A stretch of DNA of 64,000 nucleotides, taken from NCBI GenBank assembly GCA_963920575.1, contig OY986964.1:11840663-11904662 (forward strand), written 5' to 3'. The notes beneath the pieces were generated by a model. The model did no database searches and had not been told where the DNA came from. It saw only the letters and a program-made list of their open reading frames with translations. Made by a program: the position numbers and the translations under genes. Positions within the stretch are counted from its first letter, which is position 1; the number at the start of each line of letters is the position of its first letter. Positions 34,355 through 44,951 of the stretch are shown here, one piece after another. The DNA is from Narthecium ossifragum (lineage: Eukaryota > Streptophyta > Magnoliopsida > Dioscoreales > Nartheciaceae).

Positions 34355-37300
34355 CTGTCTCAATAGTTAGAACACAGCCTAGGGCGCCCTAGACCGTCGT
34401 TCCAGCATACTGGGTCAGATGAACCAGCCAACCCGCGTGTTGCCACGCGGTGCGAGTACCCAAAACCAGAGGAGGGTACTCTCAACTACACCACCCTCCA
34501 AGGGTAGGTGCCAGGGAACAATACGCGAACTGTTCCCACCAAACAACCAACAGTGTCCCTAGTGACCCTGACAAGCGTCACTATGCATCGCTTACTGGGA
34601 AGGCATGAACCAACAGCTTCCCAAGCAAGCGATCCTCCAGGATGTCCAACACATCCGGGATCCGGGACACCTCCCTCAACAAGTCCTCTACTGTCGAAGG
34701 ATCTCCAACGTCGCCTATAAACCACAACCGGTTCGCCTCTCGAAATTACGAGAGTACAAAGGCGACACACGTCCGGTTCGCTACTCGCCCGTCTCCATTA
34801 CGGGGGGAGACACTGTCAGGCGAGGGAACGGACGACACCGGCGGGCATGCACATCTCCCCCTAAGACGTCATGTCACAGCCGGAAAACAACAAAACAAGC
34901 AACAATCAATAAGCGGAAACATATCACACACGAGTGCAAACAAAACATGAAGGGATGCTCTAACTCTAGAACTATCCCAGTACACGCTCAAATCTTAACC
35001 GCAAGCCTAATCCTATCCCTGGGACCTACAGCCTGCTCTGATACCAAGTTGTCACACCCTCACGCCTCGGCCTGGATGGGTTTTCTGGGTCGGGGTGTGA
35101 CATAAAACACCCATTCGGCTTGTGTTGTCAAGACAAACGGCTCATTGCTACTCAAAGACCCATGCACATTTACACTTGTGAAGCCATAACTATCAATGTT
35201 ATATCCTCTTCCTAATCATCCCACATCCCACCAATGACATTTGAAGAGATAAACTTTCTTGTTATGAACATAAGAAAGTTCAAAGATATCTTCCAAAACA
35301 CCATAATACTCTTTTTCTGAACATGCATCATCCCCTTTTACAAGAACTCTACTATTTTGACTCCCTCTTTCAATAGCATGGTCCTTCGTTTGAAAACGAA
35401 AACCATTCACAATGTATGTTGCATATCGGTGAGCCAATCTCATTGGACCAATTGCCAAACTTAGAATGTCATCACTTATATTTCCTTCTGTATGTAGCTT
35501 CGAGACCTATTAACAATAAGAATTATGAATAAATTTCAGCAAAAACAAAATTTCAATTTTGCGATTATAAATTGCACAAGAACAAAGGTCAAGTAATACC
35601 CACATGTCTATAGAACCAACGAGGAAACTCTTTATTGTATCTCTCCAATACATTCCTTGGGTTCACTTGTAAGAGTTCATTCTTGAACTCCCTGAAATGA
35701 TATAACTTAGGTTAACAATTACTCCTAATGATAAGCATCTAAATATGGTGTCACTACTAAGCACATGAAACTAGAATGGATCAAATCGTACTTACTCTGT
35801 AAATGGCCAAACATCTTCACAGTTTTGAAGCACATAAATGCGAGCCCGATCAAACTCTTCGTTACTTAGATGATGTGACTTATAAGCTCATTTTGGACAA
35901 CCATTTCCTTCAAAAATTGGTAATCCATTGTGGTTCTCATGCCTATCATCATTTCTTGGTGCTCTATTAAATATTGTATCGACGTTGTGCAAATATTTTG
36001 AACAAAAAGTCAAGTATTCATCCACGACATAGCCTTCTGCAATGGATCCCTCGGGGTGAGCTTTAATGTGAACATATGATTTAAGGGTAACCAAATATCT
36101 ATATGAAAATAAAAGAATTAGAATCGACTTTTAATTTGTATGAAGGAAACATTCTAGGATGTCAAACGAACCACGTACATTTCTATTGGGTACATCCATA
36201 TGTAGTGTACTAGTCCACCAATTTTAGCCTCTTTTGCCAAATGAATCAGCAAATGGATCATAACATCAAAAAACGCTGGTGGGAATATCGTTTCTAGCTT
36301 ACATAATGTCATTGCAATTTGCCCATCAAGTCGATCAAGATCATCGACCCGTAATGACTTGGAGCACAAGTGCTTGAAAAAATTGCTCAATTCTAATGGC
36401 TCACAAATCTCCTTTGGCAGCAATCCACATATTGCAAGTGGAAGTATTCTTTGCAAAAGTATGTGATGGTCATGACACTTCAAACCATGTATTTTATTGT
36501 CAATGACATTTACACATCTTCATAAATTTGATGAAAATCCATCCGGTACTTTTAGATTTGCTAAGAAATCACAAAATATCATCCTTTCTCGTGGGGGTAA
36601 GACATAGCAGGCTGCAGGCAACCACACTTTGTTCCCTTCCATGTAAGGATGGAGACTTTCCCATATTCCAAGTCCACAAGGTCATAACGGCTCTTTATTG
36701 TGTCTTTAGTCTTACCCTTCATATTCATCACAGTTTTTAAAATATTATCAGAGACATTCCTTTCAATGTGCATAACATCAAGATTGTGACGCAACATGAG
36801 TGTTCTTCAATAAGGCAATTCGAAAAAAATACTCATTTTCTTCCAATTGTAAATGGAACTAGAATCATTACGTTTTCTTTTTTGACTTTTACCAAATGTG
36901 ACACCTTCAAAGCTTTTTAATTGTTTAAGCACTCTATCTCCTGTCAGCATTTGAGGAGCAAGGTCCTCTTCTATCCTCCCATTGAAATTTCTTTTATTTC
37001 GTCACCAAGGATGCCGCGCTGGCAAGAAACGGCGATGGCCCATGTAGTATAGCTTGCTCCTTATTGAAAGAGAGGAAGTATCTTTATGACAACACGGGCA
37101 TGCTAACTTTCCTTTCGTACCCCATCCAAATAAGTTTCCATATGCAAGAAAATCATTGATTATCCACATTACAGCTGCATGCAATTGAAAATTTTGTTGT
37201 GCATAGGCCTCATGTGTAACAACCCCTACCTCCCAAAGCTGTTTCAGCTCTTTAATCAATAGTTGCAAGTACACATCGATATCATTTTCAGAGCATTTAG

Positions 37301-38429
37301 GTCCCAGAATAAGAAATGTCATCATGAAGTAGGGATGTTTCATGCACATCCAAGGGGGAAAATTATAGGGGATAAGAACAACATGCCAAATACTATGTGA
37401 AGAACTCATGTTCCCATAAGGCTGGAATCCATCACTAGCCAGACCAAGCCTTATACTCCTTGAATCTCTTGCAAATGCTTCATGTTGCTCATCAAAGGAT
37501 TTCCAAGCAATTGAGTCAACCAGATGCCTTAATACCCCATCATCAATTCGCCTCTCCTTATGGCATCTCATATCCTTGGCAGTTTCTTTTGACATGTGTA
37601 ACTTTTGCAGTCTTGGTTTCAATGGGAAGTGTCGCAGTACTTTGTGAGGAATCTTATGCTTGCTTTCATTCACTTTCCATCTTGGCAGTCCACAAGTTGG
37701 GCATGACTGTGCATATTCATGTTCTTGCCAGTATAAGATGCAATCATTTTTGCATGCATCTATTTTTGTGTAATCAAGGCATAGGTCTTGAATAATCTTC
37801 CTGGCCTCATAGTATGAGTCTGAAACTAATGCATCAATAGGAAGAATTTCCTTGCAAAATTGTAGAAAGAAATCCATTGCTTTGTTAGTCAAGTTGTGAA
37901 GTGTCTTGAAATGAAGTGCTTTCACTATGAAAGATAACTTCGAGACCTTACAACCAGGATAAAGATTCACTGTTGCATCATTCAACAAGCTATAGAATCT
38001 TTTCGCTTCATCATTTGGAACTTCATGGACATTTTGATCTTATGCAGCATAAGCATTCACGTTTTCAAAGGCAAAAGAATTAAAAAGAAGTCCAACTACA
38101 TCATCTGCATTGTCCATATTGACCTCATATGTTGTTCCATCTTGATTATCATTGGTTAATTCTTCCCTCTCACCCAAATTTTTTTCGTGAAATACCCATG
38201 TTGTATAGCTCTTCATGAATCCATTCTTGAAGATGTGAGCTCTGACTTCCTTTCGTTGTCTAAATGAAGTATTCCTACATTTATTACATGGACATCGAAT
38301 TCTCTCGCCAACTCCTTGTTCAAATGTATAATGAAGAAATGCATCAACCCCCTTTATATACTCAGGATTTCCTCTATTATATTTCATCCACCCTTTGTTC
38401 AACATTGTCCTACATGAAATTTTAAGCAA

Positions 38430-41239
38430 TATATATAAGCAGATTTTTTAAGATAGTGTCTAGAAAATGTGCCTAATTAACTAATTATAAGAACAAAGTA
38501 AATGAACTAGCACAACCATTCATATAATAAGGTAAATAAACTACCACAACCATTCATATAAGGCATTTGCTATATATATATGTGTGTGTGTGTGCATTAA
38601 ACATAGCATCAACTAGACGCAAAAGATAAGTCAGCATTCATTCATCAAATCACAAAGAGAAGACATGCATATTAATTAGCTAGACCTACACATACATAGC
38701 TATAATAATGGAATGCATATATAGTACAGCTAGATTTCTATCACTGAAATGAACTGGAGACCAAGTTAGGAGGTTGACTCAATCACATGTTCTCTTTTCT
38801 TAAACTTAATATTGGTTGTGTCAATCACTATAAAGAAGGATAACTTAATTAGCTATGAGATTGATTGCAAAAGCATAGAAATATGTGCTGATATGATATG
38901 TTAGACAGTTGAAACATCGGCATAATGATACGAGAAGCATACACATATGAATTCAAAATGGGATAAGTGCAGATAAAACCTTGAGACCGAAGGCAAGCAC
39001 ACGAGAATTAGCTCCAAAGAAACTTCAAGTATGAAAATTAATCCAAAAGCCTAACATCAAATCATATAACCAGTTAAAAAATGCATAGAAAAAGTATAAA
39101 TCATAGACGAAAAGAAACATAGGATCAGCTAGAAAATTAACAAAACAAGTATTCAAAGTGTAAATCAGCATATTACACATGAATACAGACATAAGCTGAG
39201 CCAATCTTAACATGAATTCATATGTCTGAATTCATGTGTATTTCAGACAATATGGACCTACCCTAGGCTGATGAAGTATTACTTTTGCTCTCTAAAGGTG
39301 GCTTCGGGATTAAATTAAAGACTCCCTCCAGATGATAAGGCTTTGCAATCACCACTTGCTGACCATCTCGGTGTTCCGCCCAAGTGATAACCTCAAACTT
39401 TAATCCACATATATAAGAAAGATAAGCTTTAGAAGTAGCAAAGATACCATACTTTATATAATTAGAATTGATTAGCGTTGTTCTTCAGTTTGTTTATCTA
39501 ATCATAGGGATTCATTATATTAGGGAACGTCTCTTCTCTTCTCTCTCTCTCTCTCTCAACAAAGGGCATGTGGGAAAAGGGAGCTGTTGAAATGATTAAG
39601 GTTAAGGATCAGATGAACTCTACCAACCCAACACTAAAATCTCTTATCAGTACTCTTATGATACTAAAATCTGAGTACTACAGCAAACCCATCTGTGACA
39701 TAAGTGTATTATAAGAAAGAAGGCAGCAGAAACTGAGCAATGGACCCCCCCCCCCCCCCCCCCCCCTCTCTCCATGAAAAACTCCTTTACCAAAAAAAGA
39801 AGGGAAAGAAGAATCAAAAGGAGGAGTGGAGTCAAACTAATTAGTACAAAACCTTAGTAATTCATTACTAAACCTTCCATTAAAACTCTCAAAAGTATGA
39901 TGATGTTGTACAAAGAAAAAGAATAACATGGAGCAAGAAAAGGAAACATGAGAAAGCCCTGCAAATTCCAGGATGAATAAAATCATCTGCACAAAGTCTC
40001 TTGGAATATTAAAAGGAAAATCTAGTCTCTAGCCCAAGCATTAAACAGAACGTACAAAAGGTTGCAGGATAGCAATTGAAATTAAGTTTTATGGATCTAA
40101 AGAGTAATGATAGACTACCAATTCCTCTAAACAGAAATGGTTACAGCATTCAAAGACTTTAAAGTCTCTTAGTTCTAGAAGGGTGGCAATTTTGTTGATA
40201 TTTATGGTTAGTGGCTTCCTTTCATGCATGTCCAAACAAAGCTATAACATTTTAAAGACACAATTCACTATCAATGAGGTGCTATTGATGCAATCAGGTT
40301 TTCATCAATTATAAAGAATTTTAGCAATCACATATTGCTAAAAGTATTCAGAATTTCAGAATTTCAGCAGTGCAAATAGCAAAACACATGATTTCAGCAA
40401 TTATAAGAGTTTGAGATTTTAAGGAATAAAGAACAATATTTCAGCAATTGTAACAGTTTGAGGTTTCCAAAAATAAACCATGATACTTCCAAAAATCATT
40501 CCCAAGCCTTAGAGAGAATCCTTTATTCGAAGTCCCTAACCATAGGGATAACCCCTTGTTTGAACAAGGGGGGTAGGGTGTCCCATTAGGATACCCAACA
40601 CTAAAACAGAATAGGAGTTCTCCTCAAACGAATAACTTGAGTCTACCTTCGGATAGCCAGAGTAACCCAATGACTGGACAAAATGTCCAAGTCCCTACAA
40701 ATCCTGGGATAGTTGCTTCGAATGGTCAAGTGATAGGCCAGACACCTCATTGAGAAAGAAAAGAAGGGCCTACCACCTCATCAGCTTGATCTCTCTCAAA
40801 CGTATGAAAGAGGTAAGAAAAGAAGGGACTACAACCAGACAACATGGACGATAAACGATGCCCTAGAAAATAAACTATGGTTGGCCATGAACGATGCCCT
40901 AAAATGTTATCCCTACACCCACAATGGTCCTACAAGGGCCTCATTACCGGACAACATGGACCTACCCTATTCTATAAAAAGGAGAAACCATATCGCGAGC
41001 TAGTGAAGGGGGAGGGGGGAAGGGGAGGGGGGAGAGGGTCTACCTCAGATCTTGTCGCCAGAATCTGTCACTGGGGGAGTGGGAAAGAAGGGGTCTGCAT
41101 AGGAGAGGGGAGAGGAGCTAGAGGACTGTGCGACTAGCTAGGAATTTAGGGATTTAGAGTTTTATGTTCAGAATTTTATATTTTTTAATTAGTTTTACTT
41201 TTAATTAAAGTCTACAGTGGCAAGTAACTAAATTATTTT
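38430..41239 (-). other. CACTA 5' region upstream of tnp2, no gene seen
   Basis: AT-rich DNA with TATATA/TGTG microsatellite (38570-38595), a CT run (39540-39557), a poly-C tract and repeated TTTCAGCAATT..AA.AGTTTGAG (40393-40465). A row of short hairpins occurs at 40530-40600, including CCCCTTGTT/AACAAGGGG. A plus-strand TATA-like CTATAAAAAGG lies near 40974, followed by a G-rich purine tract (41005-41040). That is the wrong strand for tnp2, so another old insertion is possible. Confidence 0.5.
39745..39766. repeat. 22-nt poly-C tract
   Basis: An uninterrupted run of C, followed by CTCTCTCC. Such a run is prone to length error in assemblies. Confidence 0.9.
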
Positions 41240-41531
41240 CTTGTCACAGAATATTATTAGTGACGAGATCTTATTTGTCGTCACTAAAGTAAAATTTTAG
41301 TCCCGCCAACTAGCCAAAAAGTTTCCGCCATATGATCTTCCTATTTTTCGTGACGAGCATTAGTGACAACAAATTATATTTTTCACTGTACATTGGATTT
41401 TTAGTGACAACTAAATAATTCCCTCACAAAAAAAATCAAAAAAATTGAAACCTGTGACGAGAAATTAATGTTGTCACTAAAGGTCTACTTTAAGTGACAA
41501 TAACAACCCTTGGCACTAAATTCTTGCAATA
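41240..41531 (-). repeat. CACTA right terminus and subterminal repeats
   Basis: Motifs AGTGACGA, GTCACTAAA, TAGTGACAAC and TTGTCACTAAAG alternate in both orientations over 290 bp up to the terminal TTCTTGCAATA. This mirrors the left end. Confidence 0.8.
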
Positions 41532-43391
41532 ACGACCCATAGTTTGGTTCTCTCCCTGCACCGACGCTACCCGGAGACTCAGCATTGGCAGGATCTTGAA
41601 TGTGGCTGAAGATCAAGCCTTCTTCAAGTATTTGGGTGTGCCAATTGATGATGGAAGAATCAAAACTGAAGCCTTCAATGATCCCATCGAGTTTTTTGTT
41701 GCAAGACTTTCACAATGGAGCACAATCAAGGTAGTTGGCGCAGGAAGGGTCACCCTCATCAAATCAGTTCTTCAAGCTCTTCCCACTCATACTTTCATAG
41801 CTACGTATGTCCCTATAGCTGTCATCAACATGCTTGAAATTTTTGCCAAAAACATCCTTTGGAATGGAAAAAAGGATGGCCACGTTGCTTGGGATCAGGT
41901 TTGTAGACCCCACGAAGCTGGCGGCCTAGGCCTTCGTCACTTCAACACTTGGTAGAAGGCACCGCGCATGAAGTGAGCGGTGGACTTATACAAGACACCA
42001 ACCTCAATTTGGAGTAGAGTTTCTCAGGCCAAGTACAAATGGAAAGGAACCATCCCCTCCAGAAAGATCCACTACCACTGCTCAAGCCACTGGCTTAGAA
42101 CTTGTCTTGCTGCTCAGGATGTACATGTAGGCATCCACTAGAACCTTTCTCAAAAGGATTGATGTTCTCCATGATTCTTGGATCGAGGACTACCCCCTTT
42201 TATCCTCTCCCTCCCTTTTTTCTTCCTCTCCGCCCGATGGTATGGTGGTGGGGGATCTGCTATCAGACTTAGAGGGGTGGGATGTTCCGAAGTTCGCATC
42301 CCTATTCCACCAAGATCTTTGCTCAAAGATCCTGTCTTTTCAGCCTCAGAAGGAGGCAAAGGACCATGCAGTTTGGAAGTTTAGCAGTGACTGAGGTATC
42401 ACATCAGTTTCAATCTACCGTTGGTTAGCAAGTAATGAAGATTATGAATGGATGAGAGAAGAGGTCTGCACGAGTTGGCAAATGTTTTGGAAGTGTCCAG
42501 TTCTTCTTCCTCTGGAAGCTCTTCCACGAAAAACTGATTTCAGTAGAGTCCTTGTGGCGTTGAGGATGCATCCAAGATCCCATCTGCTTGAGATGTAAAG
42601 CTGCTCAAGAAGATCCGGCCCACATTTTCTTCAATTGTGATTTTTCTCAGAATGTTTGGACTGAAGTAGCAAAAGCATGGGCTCATCCTCTCTCTTTTCT
42701 GGATTGCTGGACTCTCCTCTCTAAGTCTATGCGCGCGGGACTAGAGGAAAGGAAGTCACATGTTGCTTATACTCTTTGGTGGTTATGTATAGAGTGGAAT
42801 GCGATGGTTTTCAATCATCAGAAGCTACTACCATCTCAGCAGGTTCGCGTCGTCTCCCGACAAGTCAGAGTATTTCGATCCTCCTTGCCTACCCCCCCCC
42901 CCCCACCCCTCCTTTTTTTCCTCCTCGGCATCCCTCTCCGGTTCTTAGGACTGACGCAGTAGTGCGCCATGGAGCCGCTGAGTTAGTCGCCATCCTCGTC
43001 AACGACTCGACGATGGTCTGGACTTGGAGCTAACGCTTGGCGGTGCAGTCAGTCATGGAGGGCAAGCTCCTAGCCATCCTTGGGGGTCTCTTGGAAGCAA
43101 GGCTGAATAGGATTCTGAAAATGGTGGTTGAATCTGACTCAAAGCTCGCTATCGAATACATTTCAGGAAGGCTTGAGTGGCCTAGAGATCTTCTACCAAA
43201 CCTGTGGCCCATCAGAAAATTAGCATCTCTCTTTTCCAAAATTTTGTTTGTTCATATCCTCGCGAGTTTAATGCGGCTGCGGATAGACTAGCTGGTTCAG
43301 CATGGGGCGGCCCCTCAGGGCCACCCATAGTGCTCCTGTAATCTCTCCTTTTTTTCCCCAACCCTCAGGCTTAACTAATAAAAAAAAAAAA
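41532..43391 (+). pseudogene. L1-type LINE, RT C-terminus to RNase H and poly(A) (3' portion)
   Basis: The reading starts inside RT (RRLSIGRILNV, then FKYLGVPIDDGRIKTEAF, RLSQWSTIKVVGAGRVTLI, SVLQALPTHTF, GGLGLRHFNTW). The zinc-binding zf-RVT region is at 42588-42800 (AAQEDPAHIFFNCDFSQNVW). RNase H-like pieces follow at 42960-43290 (MEGKLLAILGGLLEA, VVESDSKLAIEYI). Stops and frame shifts lie at 41953, 42140-42590 and 43030. A run of about 12 A at 43379-43391 is the tail. The 5' edge coincides with the CACTA end. With 14195-15366 it would make one LINE with the ~1-kb RT core missing. Confidence 0.85.
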
Positions 43392-44720
43392 TTTGGGCTC
43401 TTTGGTTTGCATCAAATGAAACCTACTCTTAGCCATAAATATAACCATGTCCCAAAGTCATTAGGACGATTTATAAGGTCAATGACAATTTCATAAATAT
43501 TGCCATTAAACGGTCATTATCTTTAGCTTTGACATAGTAGAGTATTTTGACCATAGGTTTTATATTAAATATCCAAATTGGTCGATCCATGAACCATTGG
43601 AAAGAAAACGAAAAGATGTACGACTTTTTTGTTGACGTGTTTTTCAGATTCGATCGCTTAGTATGTCAAACTGGCAGTCAAAGTGTTCAGTGGTAAAATA
43701 GTAAATAATGACCAAATTTTCAATCATCCAAATTCCAATTGGTCATATTTGCAATCGAACAAATATCCATCGGCCATACTTTAGCCGATCATTTTAATAA
43801 TGATTGTCGACTATTTCATTCATAACTTTCTCATACAATGTCGAAATGGGTTTATTTTTAGACCAAATGAAAGGGAATTTGAAGACCTATAACTTTCATG
43901 TTCAGAGTTTTGCCAAATTTTAAGGTTATCATCGGCCAAATGTCAGTGGAAGATAAGACGCTCTATGTGATAACAGTTTCATAAATAACTGAAGATGTCG
44001 ACAAGTTCTGATGGTTTCGAGGCAGTTCTGACAGCGTTAGCGCAATTCTGACGATTCCATGGCTGTTTTAGACGGTTCTAAAGTAATTATGTCAGAAGCT
44101 CTATAAAAGGCAACAAAATAAAGAAGATGCTCTCTCTCCCAAAATTAAGAGCAAAACATGCTTTTATTTTTATTTCCAATGTGGGTTTTTATCTTTGTTT
44201 CCAATGTAACTTTATTTATCCTCATGTACCTTTAAATTTCAGCAATGAAGCATTTTCCTTCTTTTAATTTCTTGCAGTGAAGCTTTCATTCATAGGAGTA
44301 GTTTTATCATTCATAGGAGTAGTTCTAGCACATTTCTCATCGTCTATTTTTCATCAGCCATATTTCTCATCATTCATTTTTCATTATCCATTTCTCATCA
44401 CCAACATTTTTCACCATCCATTTTCCACTACTTCTAATCTTCCATTTTCCACCACTCTCATCGTTCATTTTCCTCCACCACATCTCATCGTCCATTTTCC
44501 ACCACTTCTCAACGTCCATTTTCCTCCACTTCTCATCAACCATTTTTCAATTTCTATTTTTACATCTCATCCATTTTTCTACAGCTTCAACACAAAGGAG
44601 TTGAGCATTTGCACATCCCTGATTTTGACTATTTTGATTTTGCTGGTCAACGACAAGATTTCCATGTCAACACATACAATACGGTCTTTGATGTTGTGTA
44701 GCATAAAACAAGTTTAATTT
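43392..44720 (+). repeat. LTR-like repeat with embedded minisatellite (plus copy)
   Basis: AT-rich DNA with a TATA (CTATAAAAGGCAAC) near 44100, a minisatellite at 44330-44580 and a downstream block (GATTTTGACTATTTTGATTT, then CAAGATTTCC) shared with the minus copy near 13 kb. Motifs CGGCCAAATGTC and CCAAATTGGTCGAT recur upstream. Ends are not defined. Confidence 0.45.
44330..44580. repeat. Minisatellite, ~24-bp unit (inverse of 13045-13255)
   Basis: About ten units of the form CATCGTCCATTTTCCACCACT occur, the reverse complement of the unit near 13 kb. Confidence 0.8.
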
Positions 44721-44951
44721 GATTCTATCACATGATGCAACATATTCTGAACATTTTGTGGCAAATGCGACCACATCAGCTAGTAGGATACCTCTTACTC
44801 ATAAGTTTATGAACTTGTTTTCCACACAAACAACTATTTCTTCTAAAATTGCACACATGAGCTAACTTGGAGCCATAAGAATGTTAATTTGCATTGCACC
44901 TCCCTGAACGAAGACAAAATAACTAACAGACCACTTCTCTATCGATCTATA

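Larger units (their letters stand above)
32597..35102 (-). mobile_element. Gypsy-derived remnant with inverted termini (TSD TAAAA)
   Basis: 2506 bp with TAAAA on both sides (32592-32596, 35103-35107). The first 26 bp (beginning TGTCACACCCCGACCCAG) are a perfect inverted copy of the last 26 bp. On the right a 53-bp LTR-like segment (35050-35102, TGTCACACC to GTGTGACA) directly follows CTCTGATACCAAGT, a minus-strand tRNA-Met primer site. Inside is a decayed gypsy RT fragment (32945-33245) and a 34-bp tandem pair at about 34286-34354. It lies in the DUF4216 part of CACTA tnp2. Confidence 0.7.
32218..38429 (-). pseudogene. tnp2/TnpD-like CACTA transposase gene, multi-exon, split by an insertion
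   Basis: The start at 38429 opens with a transposase-associated domain (GWMKYNRGNPEYIKGVDAFL, later RCPCNKCRN and a GF..Y..W motif). The Transposase_21 core is at 37988-37002 (CGLPRWKVNE, HFPLKPRLQKL, DGFQPYGNMSSSHSIW, FLILGPKCSENDIDVYL, GKLACPCC) and ends at a TGA, but homology continues beyond it (RNLDVMHIERNV equivalents at 36790). The DUF4218 part is at 36483-35888 (LLPKEICE, LCKLETIFPPAFFDVMIHLL, PEGSIAEGYVVDEYLTFCS). DUF4216 follows at 35458-35110 and resumes at 32590 after the 2.5-kb insertion. The C-terminus is acidic (DDDVDHDSDDFENDD). Stops and frame changes show it is inactive. It would be the catalytic transposase. Confidence 0.85.
26233..41531 (-). mobile_element. CACTA (En/Spm-type) DNA transposon, nested
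   Basis: The left end TACTACAAGAAAAT is one base off the standard CACTACAAGAAAA terminus. The right end, read inward on minus, is TATTGCAAGAA (9 of 11 matching). Subterminal repeats of TCGTCACTAA/TTAGTGACGA occur at both ends (26260-26340; 41240-41520). Inside, on the minus strand, are tnp2 (38429 to 32218) and TnpA-like (32025 to 30294), the order known from En/Spm. Two later insertions (26357-28857 and 32597-35102) account for about 5 kb, leaving about 10.3 kb. The right end lies inside LINE RT coding sequence. Three-base flanks no longer match. Confidence 0.85.
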
